NCBI RefSeq assembly: GCF_002072185.1
Contig: NZ_MVIW01000004.1
Location: 49,414-113,413 of the forward strand
Direction: 5' to 3'
DNA: 64,000 nt
DNA from: Actinomyces denticolens
GTDB taxonomy: Bacteria; Actinomycetota; Actinomycetes; Actinomycetales; Actinomycetaceae
Under the pieces are notes generated by a model. The model had not been told where the DNA came from. It made no database searches and saw only the letters and a program-made list of their open reading frames with translations. This document shows, piece after piece, positions 63,973-64,000 of this stretch (the first letter of the stretch is position 1; each line of letters opens with the position of its first letter). A program made the translations under genes and the position numbers.

Positions 63973-64000
63973 TCTCTCTGCGCCTCTTCGTGGTGGTGGC

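Overview
The window is a very GC-rich, gene-dense chromosomal segment in which most coding genes use G or C at third codon positions. Many transcripts look leaderless, small ATGA/GTGA overlaps are common, and the gene orders (rplU-rpmA-obgE-proB, nadD-x-rsfS, infC-rpmI-rplT, argCJBD-R-G-H, comEA-comEC) are actinobacterial. The large set of core genes, the MetPS-type transporter, the DUF6318 lipoprotein and the DUF6297 ABC pair suggest an Actinomyces-like member of the Actinomycetales. That is an inference from protein style; no 16S sequence lies inside the window. There is no prophage, CRISPR array or recognisable insertion sequence.

Layout. 1-3.1 kb: end of a system II cytochrome c maturation operon (resB, ccsA, TlpA-like thioredoxin). 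3.2-9.2 kb: rplU, rpmA, obgE, proB, a convergent lipoprotein gene, and proA. 9.2-14 kb: DeoR-type regulator, nadD, a large disordered membrane protein, rsfS and a histidine phosphatase. 14.0-14.3 kb: two identical tRNA-Ala(GGC) genes ending in an 18-bp perfect hairpin. 14.5-26.4 kb: a HugZ/DUF2470-like gene behind a DtxR-type box, a double DUF1540 protein, a MetP/MetS-like symporter pair, a HAD phosphatase, a secreted metallophosphoesterase, VKOR, mntR, a HIT protein and leuS. 26.6-32.1 kb: a HerA-like ATPase, DegV, comEA and comEC. 32.1-35.6 kb: rarA and two leftward secreted-protein genes, bracketed by two arrays of a 22-bp-period repeat in opposite orientation. 35.6-41.7 kb: SseB-like protein, ABC pair, infC-rpmI-rplT and an rRNA methyltransferase. 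41.8-46.3 kb: a polar amino acid ABC importer and an alpha/beta hydrolase. 46.5-50.8 kb: pheST and a flavodoxin. 50.9-60.4 kb: an arginine cluster lacking argF and holding an O-antigen-ligase-like gene between argG and argH. 60.4-63.7 kb: two DNA glycosylase-type genes, a methyltransferase and tyrS. The right edge carries two strong tandem promoters that probably drive an rRNA operon just outside.

Functional themes are translation (ribosomal proteins, three tRNA synthetases, IF3, RsfS, ObgE), amino acid supply (proline, arginine, methionine-type and polar amino acid uptake), extracytoplasmic thiol chemistry (ResB/CcsA/TlpA, VKOR), metal homeostasis (MntR, a DtxR box, Cys-rich DUF1540) and DNA maintenance (RarA, ComEA/EC, glycosylases).

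The observations most worth following up are the inverted 22-bp repeat arrays around the rarA island, infC starting at an AUC codon behind an attenuator-like leader, the DtxR-type box in front of the HugZ-like gene, and the widespread leaderless promoter geometry.
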